This document shows, piece by piece, positions 22,390 to 38,034 of a stretch of DNA of 64,000 bases (position 1 is the first letter of the stretch; every line of letters begins with the position of its first letter). The position numbers were made by a program, and so were the translations under genes. The DNA comes from Salvator merianae. Lineage: Eukaryota; Chordata; Lepidosauria; Squamata; Teiidae. Below the pieces are notes generated by a model, which saw only the letters and a list, made by a program, of their open reading frames with translations, made no database searches and was not told the origin of the DNA. The stretch is taken from positions 10,831,404 to 10,895,403 of the forward strand of contig QVOM02000126.1 of the NCBI GenBank assembly GCA_003586115.2, read 5' to 3'.

Positions 22390-22722
22390 TGGCAAGGGGA
22401 AGTATTTTTTCACCCAAAGAGTTATTGGTCTGTGGAATTTACTATCAGAAGAGGTGGTGGCAGCAATCAGCCTGAACAGGGTTGGACAGATTCACAGAGG
22501 GCAGGTGTATCAATGAGCACTAGGATGGATGCCTAAACAGTGTCTCTGGGTTAGAGAGACAGGCAGGATGCCTCTAAAGGCCATCTGCAGGGAGCTGAGA
22601 GCACGTGAAGGTCTTGTCTTTGTCTTCTGCCTGAGAATGCCCAGAAACAACTGGTGGGCCACTGCATGAGACAGGATGCTGGACTAGATGGGCTGTGGCC
22701 TGATTCTGCAGGGCTCCTCTTA
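22390..22722 (+). mobile_element. CR1 3' end, truncated
   Basis: GGGGAAGTATTTTTTCACCC ... GGACTAGATGGGCTGTGG ... CAGGGCTCCTCTTA; the octamer tail is cut and a second CR1 follows at once. Confidence 0.8.
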
Positions 22723-22723
22723 C

Positions 22724-23225
22724 TGGACAAATTCATGGAGGTCAGGTGTATCAATGGCTACTAGAATTGGTGCCTGGATACTGCCTTCAGATTGGAAAGA
22801 GTGTGAGGATGCCTCTAAAGGTCATTTGCAGGGAATCAAAAGCAGGTGAAGGTTTTGCCTTTGTCTTCTGAGCCAGTTTGACCTTCTGGTTAGCGTGTCA
22901 GACTCTTATCTGGATCTCTCCCGGTTCGAGTCGGCACTCTGCACGAAGCCAGCTGGGTGACCTTGGGCTCCTCACAGCTCTGTGCTGAGTTCTCACAGCC
23001 CCACCTGCCTCACAAGGTGTCTGTTGTGGGGAGAAGAACAGAAGGTTGTCAGCTGCTTTGAGTCCCTGCGGGTGCGAAAAGCAGGGTATAAAAAAAAACA
23101 ACTCTTCTTCTTCTTCTTCTGCTTGAGAATGACCAGAACCAATTGGTGGGCCACTGTGTGAGAGGGGATGCTGGACTAGATGGGCTGTGGCCCAGTCCAT
23201 CAGGGGTCCTCTTATGTTCTTATCT
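22724..23225 (+). mobile_element. CR1 3' end split by a Sauria-type SINE
   Basis: The left part ends GCCTTTGTCTTCT at 22870 and the right part resumes GCTTGAGAATGACCAG at 23121, ending TTATGTTCTTAT. The join matches other CR1 copies exactly at the phrase gtcttctgcttgaga. Confidence 0.85.
22871..23120 (+). mobile_element. Sauria-type tRNA SINE inserted in a CR1
   Basis: tRNA-like head (AGCCAGTTTGACCTTCTGGTT) with B box CCGGTTCGAGTC, then GCTGGGTGACCTTGGGC, CCTGCCTCACAAGGTGTCTG, GCTGCTTTGAGTCCCTGCGG and a (TTC)n tail. This order is the Sauria SINE layout known from lizards and snakes, whose 3' end is shared with Bov-B LINEs. Confidence 0.85.
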
Positions 23226-23607
23226 TCCCTAAAAGAAAGTTGAAAGGAAAGCAAGTTGTACAGACCACCAATAAAGTTTCTGCCTAAAGTTAAATCTGGA
23301 GTTCCAGAGTGTAGAAATCTTTCAGCAAGACTGGCCTATTGCATTTCTTAATCCATTCATACCATACATACCCTGCTTTTCCTACAAGGAATCCAAGGCC
23401 ATGAGGAATATTTTATCTACTTAGCAACTCTGTAAGTAGGGTTAAGAGACAGTGACAGTCCCAACGTCACGAAGTAAGCTTTCGTGGTCAAACAGAAGTT
23501 CAAAGCTGGAACTATTATGTTCTAGATGGCCAACGTAGGGGATTAATAAGCAAATTCTTGTAATATGTAAAGGAGCTCCTCCTCTCATATAGACTTGCCT
23601 GTCAGTT

Positions 23608-23890
23608 AAGATCAGCAAGAGGAGCCCTGCTGGATCAGGCCATGGCCCATCTAGTCCAGGATCCCATCTCATACAGTAGTCCACCAATTGCTTCTGGGCA
23701 TTCTCAAGCAGAAGATAAAGGCAAAACCTTCACCTGCTCTTGACTCCCTGCAAATGGTTTTACAGACATCCCACCTGTCTCTCCAACCTGGAGGCAGTAC
23801 CTAGGCATCCATTCTAGAAGCAATTGATACACCCGACCTCCATGAATCTGTCCAATCCATTTTTAAAGTTTAAAGCTATTCAAGGCTTGT
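23608..23890 (-). mobile_element. CR1 3' end
   Basis: AAGAGGAGCCCTGCTGGATC ... TTCATGGAGG(reversed)-type 3' UTR, degraded at its left tail. Confidence 0.8.
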
Positions 23891-24111
23891 GGCCATTGAC
23901 AGTTTTGGCCTTTATGAATGTGTCTCCTCATGCCAAGGTTGGTGGCCCATGTGAAGTCACATACTCTGTGAACTATAACATATGCAAACAGCATTACTGT
24001 AATATTAGCTGTAGGTGTGGTATAGTGCATCGTGATTTGACTGTACTCTGTGTATGGTGAAGAGCTTAGGTTAGTCAAATACATTTGACTGATCTGAGGC
24101 AAAACATAACA

Positions 24112-24302
24112 CATAAGAGCAACCTTGCTGGATCAGGCCATGGCCCATGTAGTCTGGCATCCCGTTTCATATACTGACCCACCAATTGCTTCTGGGCATC
24201 TCAAGCAGAATAAAAAGGCAAAACCTTCACCTGCTTTTGACTTCCTGCAAATGGATTTTATAGACATCCTACCTGTCTTTCCAACCTGGAGGCAGTACCT
24301 TG
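24112..24302 (-). mobile_element. CR1 3' end
   Basis: CATAAGAGCAACCTTGCTGG, CTGGATCAGGCCATGGCCC, ending GGAGGCAGTACC. It directly abuts a family C MITE. Confidence 0.8.
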
Positions 24303-24522
24303 AGGCTGCATTTGCACCTAAATTTTAATCCAGCTTCACTTCACCTTTAAAATGATAGAATACATCAGCAAGATGGCTAGTCATTTTCTTTCCATTTTAT
24401 TTAACCCAAAGGTGGATTGCTGAATTCAATAATAGAAAAGAAAACAGCTTGACACTTTGCTGATAGGTTCTCTCATTCTGGATGTGGACTGAAGCTGGAT
24501 TAAAACTTAGGTGTAGAGTTTA
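24303..24522. mobile_element. Family C MITE
   Basis: GGCTGCATTTGCACCTAAATT and ...GGATTAAAACTTAGGTGTAG are the inverted arms, with a central AACCCAAAGGTGGATT as in the copy at 1798. It sits directly after the CR1 phrase GGAGGCAGTACC. Confidence 0.65.
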
Positions 24523-24744
24523 GGAGAGAAAGTCAATAGGTAAAGAGCTGATCGGACCTTGAAAGAACAATCTCATACATCAGCAAGTGAAAGATGATGG
24601 TTCCTTAAAGGACAAGTAAATAAGGGACACCTGGCTGGTAAATTCTGGATTGTCTTTAGCGCTATAAATAACAGTTTAAACTGCCTGAGCTGCTGAGTAC
24701 CAACAAGTCTAGCCTGACTCTGGGTTGACTAAATGGACACCTTG

Positions 24745-24900
24745 TGTTTTTTTTTTAATAATAAAACTTGATTAAAGTTCCATATGATAAAGGTTCAAAA
24801 AAGCTAACAAAAGAGAAAACTAACATACAACAGAACATCCATATAGACTGCCAATCATTATAAATTTAAACTTGTTCATCATTATAAATAAATGATAGGT
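24745..24900 (-). mobile_element. L1-type 3' end fragment
   Basis: A T-run followed by AATAATAAAACTTGATTAAAG, the reversed A-rich 3' end of an L1-like LINE. Confidence 0.45.
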
Positions 24901-24934
24901 GAGGGAACCACTGTAAGACTAAACAGGCACCTTC

Positions 24935-25218
24935 ATGCACTGCAGTTTTCTTGGCAAAGGTACAGAAGTGGTTTGCCATTGCCTACTTCCAGGGAATGGC
25001 TGGGGCTCGAACTATCAACCCTCTGCTTTCTAAGCAGTTTGCTCTACAACTGAGCTACAGCCACTCTCAGACTCAATGGGCACCTCTGGTCAGTTTTCTT
25101 GGCAGCGATGCAGAAGTGGTTTGCCATTGCCTATTTCCAGGGAGAGGCTGGGGCTCGAACTATCAACCCTCTGCTTTCTAAGCAGTTTGCTCTATCACTG
25201 AACTACAGCCAATCCTAG
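24935..25218 (-). mobile_element. Two tandem tRNA-headed SINEs (family G)
   Basis: Both units share TTTTCTTGGCA, AGAAGTGGTTTGCCATTGCC, GGCTGGGGCTCGAACTATCA and CTGAGCTACAGCCA-type ends. They are nearly identical over 100 bp, including the unusual variant CTCGAACTATCAACC. Confidence 0.8.
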
Positions 25219-25839
25219 GAATCAGGCTAGGAGTAGCCCAAGAAGCACAGATATCTGGAAGAGCTATTTTCAGTTGTCTGGCTCAGAACAGCCAGGAGGA
25301 GTTTGAAAGAGAAGACCTTTATCAGCAGAGATAAGGCTCTCTCAAAGATAACTGAGAGATCATGAAAAGCTGAGGGATGAAGTGGAGACTTTCTAACTCT
25401 TCTATCAGCTGAAGAAACTTTCAGGGAAAAAGAAAGTGAAAAAGGAAGAGGAAGGGAAAATGCTTCTCACGGAGAGCGGAGCCATGAAAGGACGGAGGCT
25501 ATATGAAGCCATAGTGCTAAAACTCTCATCCGCGAGCTAAATCCTTTCGTATGCCTCCCCCTTGGCATCTGCAAAGTCGCGTTCTGGCCTGCTCTTGTGA
25601 ATACAGAAAAGTCACAGAAAAAGGGACGGACAGAAACCTCCCGGAGAGGGGCTGACAAAAAACACAGCAGAAATGTAACATTCTTTGGGGATAATGCATG
25701 AATGAACAAGTCACAAAGGTGGTTCATGTTACTCACAACTCTGAAACAATAAGGCACCTCATCAAACAGTCGCTTGGAATACCTGAACCCATATTACGTT
25801 CTTATGTTTTGAGAGAAGGCTGTATATATAGACTTTGGT

Positions 25840-26065
25840 GGCCCTTGTTCCAGACTATATCTGGAGGCCCTTACTGCACCGGCCCTTATTCCGGATTATA
25901 TCCCAACATAGGGACCAGCCATGTGCATGCTAATACAGACTATGGCAGATCCCTATTTCTGGGATACAACTGGAACCTGCCACAGTCTGCACTAGCATGC
26001 AGATAGCAGGCCCTTTTGCTGGGATATAATCCAGAATAAAGCCCAGTGCAGAAAGAGCCTCTGTG
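25840..26065. mobile_element. Family F inverted-repeat element
   Basis: The arms GGCCCTTATTCCGGATTATA (25880) and TATAATCCAGAATAAAGCCC (26023) are inverted, with matching outer CTTACTGCAC and GTGCAGAAAG. No coding capacity; it is a MITE of undetermined class. Confidence 0.6.
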
Positions 26066-26284
26066 AGCCTTTTTTTAATTTTTAAAAAAGTAATAAACCC
26101 TGTCTGTGCGTTCAGTTTTCTGAATCTGTTTTGTAGTTGGCCCCGTGCCTAAGCCCTTAAACCGCTGCAATAGTTTTTTATTAGTAGCAGACAGTGAGTG
26201 CAGGGACTGGAATAGTCACAGTCCTTAAACTACATGTTACCCTTGTGCAGGCAACAGCAGCTGGCTGAAACTTTAGGCCAGGTG

Positions 26285-26537
26285 TTTACTGTATTCATGG
26301 AGGTTAGGTGTATCATTGGCTACTAGAATGGATGCCCAGGTACATCCTCCAGGGTGGAGACAGGCAGGATGTCTGTGAAGGCCGTTCGCAGGGAGTTGAG
26401 AGCAGGTGAAGACGTTGCCTTTGTCTTCTGCTCGAGATGCCCAGAAGCAATTTGTGGGCCACTGCATGAGACAGGATGCTGGACTAGATAGGTCGTGGCC
26501 TAATCCAGCAGGGCTCCTCTTACGTTCTTATGTAAGT
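26285..26537 (+). mobile_element. CR1 3' end
   Basis: TTCATGGAGGTTAGGTGTATC ... GGCTCCTCTTACGTTCTTATG. Confidence 0.85.
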
Positions 26538-27216
26538 AGCAATCCCCTGGCTTTAGAATAGCCCCCTAGTGGAGAAATGCCAGGTGCCAACTTAATATGG
26601 TTTTTGGCACCTGGTTAAAACATACCTCGTCACTAGGCCTTTGATTCATAGTTTCCTCTGAATATAGTCCTTCTGAGTGGGGGGTGGGGTGGGGGTTATA
26701 TTTTTAATAAGTTTTAGTGTTCTGTGTTTTTATTGTATTCTGGGCCTGAAGGGGATACAGCATCCAGTCATTGAAATCCTAATATCACCATGTGAATTTA
26801 TTCATCCCAACTCTTCCAATATTCAGATGCTAAGGTGTCATAATATTATTAGGGATATTCTATTATGGTGAGCCAAAGAATTTTGCTAACACATCTAAAT
26901 TCCATTTTAGGAACCCCTGTGAATTATAATTTCCTTAGGGGGACCCCTAATGTTTTCCAGTGAAGGAGTTCTTTATGCCAAGTCGAAGCTTGTGTCCTCA
27001 CAATACTCTGGCAGAAATGTTGGCAATGAAGGTAGTATAAAAAACAGGTAAGAATCTATGCCTTGCCTGCAGCAGCAGTTTTAAGTGCACCCAACACAGC
27101 CATCTTGAAAATACGTTTAATGTCTAATTGCATACAAAAAGTGACAGCATTTTCAAAAAATATCAAATCCTGTATTTAAAGCCTCTTCACTATCAACATA
27201 CAGCAAATCTGTCATC

Positions 27217-27239
27217 AAAAAAAAAAAAAAAAAAAAAAA
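27217..27239. repeat. A23 homopolymer (plus strand)
   Basis: Twenty-three consecutive A, i.e. a U-run in the MAPK1IP1L transcript sense. Confidence 0.95.
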
Positions 27240-30200
27240 GGAAATACAGCAGCAGGTGACAAGATCTATGCTTCAGAAGTGTGATTGCTTGATAATTTCA
27301 TATTGTAAACAAATGCAGTTAAATATCCATCCCAAAAGCACAAAGCCAAAAAACAACCCCAAACATCTTAGCAGTTTTTTAACTCACAAAAAACACGATA
27401 GGAACAATACTAATTTCATTGCATAACAAGCATTGGGTTCAAAAATTGCTCACACTTGGGACAGAATAGATTTTTTTTTTCTCTACACAGCAATGAACGA
27501 CGTTTGCTTTGAGGAGAGGGTTACCCTTCGCTGAGGGAGACAGACTAGCTTAAAATAGGGTGGGTGCTTCAAGGACACCTCAAAATATCAAGGGGTAACA
27601 AGCAGAGACACTGAACTCATAATGAAGCAAGCTTTATCCCTGCTTTCCTTTAATTAATCCGGTCTAGTTTTGAAATCTGGTCCAGTTTTGAACTGTTACG
27701 GAGGAAACCGGCTTGAACAGAGGTTACGATATAGAGGAGAAATGAGGGTATGAAATAAAATTTAAACAGCAGTTAAGTCCAGCTCCCTTCTTCTATACAG
27801 AGCTGAGGTTTCAGACAGCTGTACTTTTCCATACAAACCCAGGACAGATATTTTAAATGATTTTTAGATATGCATGAAGGATTTCCAGTATCCCAATGGT
27901 AAGGTCAATGTAATACACCAGCCAACAGAATCTTGCTCCTGCAGCTTTTCTGCAGGTTTCAGAAGAGTCACAGCACGCAAAAATCGAGTTACGAGATCAG
28001 AGCTTCAAACGAACTGTGCCACTGGAAATCTGAAAAGGCTAAAAAGCTGCAGGACTGACTGGCTGGATCAGATTTCCAGCAGGTAGCCTGGACTGGCATT
28101 TGGATGCTCTCTCATGTCCTGCACTAAGTTACGCTAAGGCGGCAAAATCAGACTCTTTAAGTCCAAATTTGCATGCTCTACACAGATCACAAAATCCAGG
28201 TTTCCTTAGCGCCACATCTGGTTCGCTTGGGCAATCAAACAGCTGAATTCCCACCCGAGTGTCCCCCTCGCATTACATTCTTTCTTGGAGCACATGAAGC
28301 AGCCATCATTCAGGTGAACTGAGCGTTCGGTTTGAGGATGCCTCCCTTATCTTGCTACACTTCTGCTTCCAAGCCAGACTCACCTCTTGGCTTAGGCTGA
28401 AAACCCTACACCGATCTCCTAGGAGTAAATCCCACTGAGTTACTTCGAAACAGACACGACGAGTGTTGTGCCTTGTAACAGACGCAAAGGCCCTGCTGTT
28501 CTTGTCTGGCCTTAGGCTGGGGAAAACTGGCAGATATCAGGGCAAGTTTGTTCAAAGAGCGCGACTTGGAACCCTATTCTGCTCCAATCTTACAAAAATG
28601 TTAAAACACACAGTTCCAAGAATACACAAGGAGTAAATATGTACATGTAGCTGACACAGAAGGGGCCCGAGGGGGCTTAAACAGGCTGATTATGATGTGT
28701 ACAAACTTTACATTACCTTTTTGCTTTATTCAGTGAGTTCTAAAAAACCTTCCTTCATAATTCCGTTATGATCCCAAATCAATTGCAAGCAACCCCTATT
28801 CCAAACTTGGTCGAGTCAGTCAACAGAGCAAATATAGCTTGCATTATTCTAGTCTAGAAAACCAGGAATTACTTTCTTGGGTCTTTCCACAGTCAATGTA
28901 TGGCATGTACCTAGTTTAATCCAGCAGTGCTGGACACAGTCAAGGCATGTATCTATTTCAATCCAATAATGTAAATAGTTTATTCAATTGTAATCACGGA
29001 AGAAAGGCAGAAAGACCTTACCAAGTGTGCTTCGAAAGGGATGAGGAGCGGTAAGCCAGTTTTGAAAAACTGTATTTTTTAAAACGGTGATTAAAAAAAT
29101 TAATAGGACTTCAAGGTTTAGGATTCATGACAAATTTAATGGCGGATGGTGAGAGAAAGAGATCACCTATTACTAACCACATCGAACAGTATCCCATAGC
29201 TGCTTGTGAGAATACAGTTACATTCCACAGAGCAATCACAGTACTGATGAATGGGTCTTCCAGGGGAAGAACTGCACCTCCCCAGGTACAAAATGCTGTG
29301 TTTTGTACTGCTGGGGGGGGACGCCGCTCTCCCCCGAAAGAAGCATACGCCGAAGGAAGACATGCAACCAACAAGAATTAAATGCTTGCCACAAACTTGC
29401 ACAACAACTGATTGGAAAGGCCCTTATCTTCCCACATGCAGAATTTGTTTATGTAATTAATTTTTCTCCCTGCTCATTTCCTCTTCGAGGTTAACGAGTT
29501 CTTTTGCAACCATTATGGAAGGTAAATCTATGGCACGTCGATTCCTATGATTTGCTTCCAGGTTTCAACGGAATCCTTCCCGCAAAGCAATTCCTCAAAG
29601 CAAGCACCGAGGACGCCGCTGAAACGTAAGCGTCCTGTCTCCTGATCAGTCAGACGTTCATGAACTAGAGGGGGATTGATTCTTACTGGCCTGGGCTTCT
29701 ACATTGCAAAGTTAATCGCCAGAATGTCCTTAAACAGGACTTTGGGGGTAATCCCAGTGGCAACGGAGGCTCTATGATCGAGAAGTTTCGTTTAGCCTAG
29801 GGACGCTTCCCAAGAAGTTGGAGGAAAGGGAAAAAATATAGAAACAGGCAATGTGAAACTGAAATTGCCCATGCTTTACTTGATTGAACTGAGGCGGTTC
29901 TCAAACAAGGGGCAGGTGCTAAAAGACCCTTCCGAGTTTGCTATCCAAACTGGAGACATGAAGATCACCTTCAGATAAGGAACGGGCCCTGTTCCTTGCA
30001 TTCCAACAGAAGGGAAGTTCACTTCCTAGACCGAGCTGTGGCAAGGGGAAAGCAAGTGGACAAAATGCATCTCTGCTCCCTCCCTGAAAAACACGTCTGA
30101 ATTCAACGTGCAGCTATGAAGCACACGAGACAGCGGCAATGTTTCCTGGCCTTATTAACGGAACGCTTCCGTCTAACGTGGACCATCGTAGGAGGAAAAC

Positions 30201-30839
30201 CCTTTCCTAAGAGAAACTATAAAGCGGAATTCTCTCTCGCTCTACCGAACGCCTAACCTGACTCGCGCAAACAATGCCCTGGTGTTGGACGCTGGATCTT
30301 TACCTCTAAAAGCCCCTCCCTGGATCAAGAGAAACTAGATTTGATTTTAAGAGCTGCTTCGCAATTCATGTTCTCTACTTCATGTGGATGAATGAATGAA
30401 TGACTGTAGCGTGCCCATTCCGTTTGTTCAAGAATTTCTCCAGAATAAACAGAGTTTATTGAATTACTCAAAAACCCGAATCGCGTGGACACAGGGTTTT
30501 GTACTACTGCTCTGGTCAACCCTGCAAGTTCAGCATTTGTAAAGCAGTCATGGTAATGGCGGCCAAGGGCGTCAGCAAAACCCTATTCCGGAGCAGTCCT
30601 ACTGACTGGGCAAAGACCCACTTACACCAAGGTGGGTCCCTTACCCCTAAAAAAAGGATTAGGGACCTGGTGCCGTACACTTTGCTTGTCCTAATTCACC
30701 TTGAAAAACAAAAGATTACTTCGGCATTTGAACGGAGTCCATCTGACGCGGGGTGCTCCTTCCCACCACACGGGAGGGTGTGGAAGGCAAGCACGCTCTT
30801 CGAGACACTGGAAGGTTACTGAAAACAAACAATTAAAAC

Positions 30840-30863
30840 TTTTTTTTTTTTTTTTTTTTTTTT
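30840..30863. repeat. T24 homopolymer (sense poly-A in MAPK1IP1L 3' UTR)
   Basis: Twenty-four T on the plus strand. In the mRNA sense this is a genomic A-tract that starts about 47 nt after the stop codon. Confidence 0.95.
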
Positions 30864-30909
30864 GTAAATAGCAGGTGAGGAGACAGTACTTCTTCGGTCC
30901 AGCACAAGT

Positions 30910-34621
<3,712 letters not shown>

Positions 34622-34639
34622 TTTCCTGTAGAAGAAGAG

Positions 34640-35450
34640 GAAAAAGATTAGTTTCATGGAGGCTGCCACACAGAAATTAGTTTTGTTTTTAGTTTTTTTT
34701 ATAGTTTTTACATGAACGTTCATTCCACTTAATTTCATTCCTAAAATATAATAAACTGCCTACCCCAATCCTTAAGCCCTAATCCTAACCCCCCTCTCTT
34801 CCCGCACAGGGTGACAGATTGAATTGGAAACTTTCTTTATCCCACCGTAGTACCATACCTATCCTTTCTCTAAATTCGTCCCCCCCCTTTGTATCGCAAT
34901 ATTTTAAAACCTTTCCCCAATTCTTCTCAGTTCCTTCCGTCTTCATTAGACCTACATATTTCATCCTTCGCTCCAGAAGAAAATCCAAATTCAATTATTC
35001 CTCCACATAATAATACCATTTTTCCACTGTCCAAAGATCTACATCCTTCCATCCATAGGTAATGACAGATTGGGCGACCATAATTAATTGTTTTAAAAGT
35101 ATTTATCCTGTTTCGTCATATTGGGAAGTCTTATAACTTTTAATAAATTCCTTTTGTTAACATTACGTCTCTTCCTATCATTCCACTTATTTCTGTTTCT
35201 AATACTTTCCAAAATTCTTGTACCCTCCTACATTCCCACCAGAGATGCATGTATGTGTGTGCGTGTGTGTGTGTACATACTTATATACACCTTTATTCTC
35301 ACATCCGTGCCTTCTTTTAGGGTTTATGCTTATTTTCATATTTGCCAATTGCGCTGGTGTTTGGAACCATTTATGTATTGTTTTTACACCTAACTCTTTT
35401 GTTTTACACACATTATTTAATTTCCTGATCTCATCCAAGGCACCCTCAAG
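34640..35450 (-). mobile_element. L1 LINE, ORF2 C-terminus and 3' end
   Basis: The minus strand encodes WWECRRVQEFW-like, WKDVDLWTVEKWYYYVEE and LLERRMKYVGLMKTEGTEKN...WGKVLKYCDTKGGDEF, the C-terminal region of squamate L1 ORF2, with several stops. The 3' end lies only tens of bases from MAPK1IP1L exon 2. A (GT)n run (35251-35273) lies inside. Confidence 0.75.
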
Positions 35451-35464
35451 TGGAGTTAAAACAC

Positions 35465-36658
35465 AGCTACGTTTTCCAACATTAAGGACAGGAAACAGAG
35501 AGTAGGAATAAATGGTCAGTTCTCAGAATGGAAAGAGGTGAAAAGTGGGGTCCCGCAAGGTTCAGTATTAGGACCCCTGCTTTTTAATTTATTCATAAAT
35601 GATCTCGACACAGGGGTAAGTAGTGAGTTACTAAGTTTGCTGATGACACTAAATTGTTCAGGGTAGTAAAAACTGAGAGTGATTGTAAAGAGCTCCAGAG
35701 GGATCTCCTGACATTGGGTGAGTGGGCAACGAAGTGGCAAATGCACTTCAGTCTTAGCAAGTGCAAAGTGATGCACATCGGGACAAAGAACCCCAGTTAT
35801 ACCTATAAACTGATGGGGGCCAAACTTTCTGTGACAGACCAGAAAAAGGATCTCGGGGTTCTGGTAGACAGCTCAATGAAGGTGTCAACCCAGTGTGCAG
35901 CGGCAGTGGAAAAAGCAAATTCAATGCTAGGGGTAATAAGGAAGGGAATAGAAAACAAGTCGGCAAGTGTCATCGTGCCTCTTTACAAATCTATGGTGAG
36001 GCCACACTTGGAATATTGTGTACAATTCTGGTCACCTCACCTCAGGAAGGATATTGTGGAATTGGAGAAGGTGCAGAAAAGGGCAACCAGAATGATCAAG
36101 GGGCTGGAACACCTTCCTTACGAAATCAGGCTGCAACGCCTTGGCCTCTTCAGCCTTGAAAAGCGGCGTTTAAGAGGAGACCTGACTGAAGTTTATAAAA
36201 TCATGCACGGTATGGATAAGGTGGATAAAGAGAAGTTTTTTTCTCTCACACACAACACTAGGACCAGGGGGCGCTCTATGAAGCTGATGGGTGGGAGAGT
36301 TAGGACTGACAAGGGGAAGTATTTTTTCACCCAGAGGGTCATCGGTCTATGGAATTTATTACCGGATCAGGTGGTGAGAGCCATCAGCCTGGACAGCTTT
36401 AAGAAGGGATTGGACAGATTCATGGAGGTCAGGTGTATCAATGGCTACTAGAATGGATGCCCAAGTACTGCCTCCAGTTGGAAAGACAGGCGGGATGTCT
36501 GTAAAACCATTTGCGGGGAGTCAAGAGCAGGTGAAGGTTTTGCCTTTTATTCTGCTTGAGATGCTCAGAAGCAATTGGTTGGTCACTGTGTAAGACAGGA
36601 TGCTGGACTAGATGGGCCGTGGCCTGATCCAGCAGGGCTCCTCTTATGTTCTTATGTT
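35465..36658 (+). mobile_element. CR1 LINE, half-length ORF2 with 3' end
   Basis: This is the longest recent CR1 copy here. The RT motif [20 protein letters not shown] is read at 35544-35603 and FADDTKLF at 35636-35659. The two are in different frames because one base is missing near 35634. From there about 265 codons stay open to the end (ATKWQMHFSLSKCKVMHIGT ... FSLEKRRLRGDLTEVYKIMH ... SFKKGLDRFMEVRCINGY), followed by the 3' UTR and the tail CTTATGTTCTTATG. It lacks the endonuclease and 5' half. Confidence 0.92.
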
Positions 36659-37114
36659 ATGTTCTTATTAATGCCACCCTATTTTCTGTGTGATCCTCCC
36701 CCCCCACCATGAGGCAATAAAGGATCCAACCAGGGAATGTCTATCTAGTGACGCACCCACCCTGACAGGCTCTGAAAGCTTTTTGCTCTTTCAAGTCCCC
36801 CAACGCATGTCTGCAAACTCTTTTAACTATAAATATACTTGCAAAAGATAGAAATGTTAACCAAACAAATCCATAGACAGAAGGTCCCTCTATTAGATGT
36901 ACAGCAGTTAAAACTCTATCCCAAAGATGCAAAGAGTCGCTGCCTCCAGTGGTGAGAGGAAAATGCAGGATCCTGCTTGGATCCTGCAGTTGTGTTTTGC
37001 TGTTGCTGCCAGTTGGCAGGGCGCAACCGCGGGGCAGGCCAGGGACCTTGCCTTGTCTGGTGCGTACTCCCACCATGATGTGGTGGGTATTTCTAGGTAT
37101 TCCAATGGTAGGAA

Positions 37115-37455
37115 ATGCTTGCGCAGTGGGCATTTCCAGCAAGATGGATGCCAAAGAGCAAGTGTCCAGACAAGGTAAGCAATATCACTATTTCGGGAAA
37201 ACCCAAGTCTGGAGTTCTTTTTCCCAACATAGTGATATTCTGGGATTTCACCCCTATGTTGGGATCAGCCTGGCCAGAAATTGCTAAACTAATTATCCTA
37301 GCCATAGAAAAAGCCTTAAAAAAAACCCCAAAGGTGACTAATTTATTGGCTGATTTTGGCAAACCTGGTTGGGATTGCCACAGATACTTGTGGCATTTCC
37401 AATACAGTGCCAGGATAATCCCAGGTTTTAGGCCTTACCTGGACGCAGCCGAAAT
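37115..37455. repeat. Interspersed element K, copy 1
   Basis: Shares GGGCATTTCCAGCAAGATGG-type, CGGGAAAACCCAAGTCTGG, GGGATTTCACCCC and the end TTAGGCCTTACCTGGACGCAGCC with 60200-60482. The terminus CTGGACGCAGCC is the reverse of the GGCTGCGTCCAG-type Harbinger-like ends elsewhere in the window. Confidence 0.55.
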
Positions 37456-38034
37456 CAGTGGCTGGAAACTGGGGCACCGCCCCACCCCATGTACACTTGC
37501 ATATACAGTTTTATTTCCATAGATACACGACTTCATCTAGAACAGTGAACCCTATCCTATAGCTCCTCCCCACCAATTCTAGACTGCAAGATCTAAAAAT
37601 AGGCCTGTTTCAGAACTAATTGCTACTCTATTAGCCTCAATTGTGCCATCACACCCAAGTCATAAATGAGGAAGAAGCGGGAGCTGGATCTTTGTGATAG
37701 CTACTGACTAAGCAAGGGTTGGGCACCATGACAGCTACACGAATGGAGGTGCAAAGGTCCCTGGTACCATTTATACGGTCCCGCCCAAGAGGAGAAATCT
37801 AGAAACCTGCAAGAAGGGACTGGACAACAAAAGCCAGCAAACAGGCCCACAGCATGATGGTTTACGCTCAGACCAGGGACAAAATTTCCTCACTGCTTTT
37901 CAGAACTTTTCTGTTAAGGACACAGCAGAGAAAGGCTGTGAATGACCAGAAGAAGACAGGAGTAGAAAGTCAGTGAGGTCCAAGTGACTCCTGTGTCAGC
38001 TCCAGCTGGTGTAGCAACCATGCCCACACCTGGA

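Larger units (their letters stand above)
26900..30909 (-). other. MAPK1IP1L: Probable long 3' UTR of MAPK1IP1L (repeat-poor block)
   Basis: Downstream of the stop codon there are about 4 kb in which I recognise no CR1, L2, SINE or MITE, in sharp contrast with both flanks. There is no long ORF. Sense-strand AATAAA signals lie at 28979-28984 and 28725-28730, with more distal ones at 26798-26803 and 26729-26734; which are used cannot be told. A Pumilio-type TGTACATA lies at 28638-28645 (minus). Two 23-24-nt homopolymers lie inside it: sense poly-A at 30863-30840 and sense poly-U at 27239-27217. The 3' boundary is a guess. Confidence 0.55.

Noticed and set aside
25467..25757. Minus-strand 96-codon ORF in non-repetitive sequence
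   Set aside because: No recognisable domain, no splice or promoter support, and a length expected by chance.
35654..36451. 265-codon ORF as a host gene
   Set aside because: It is the C-terminal part of CR1 reverse transcriptase, repeated at 11281, 15885 and 55481.
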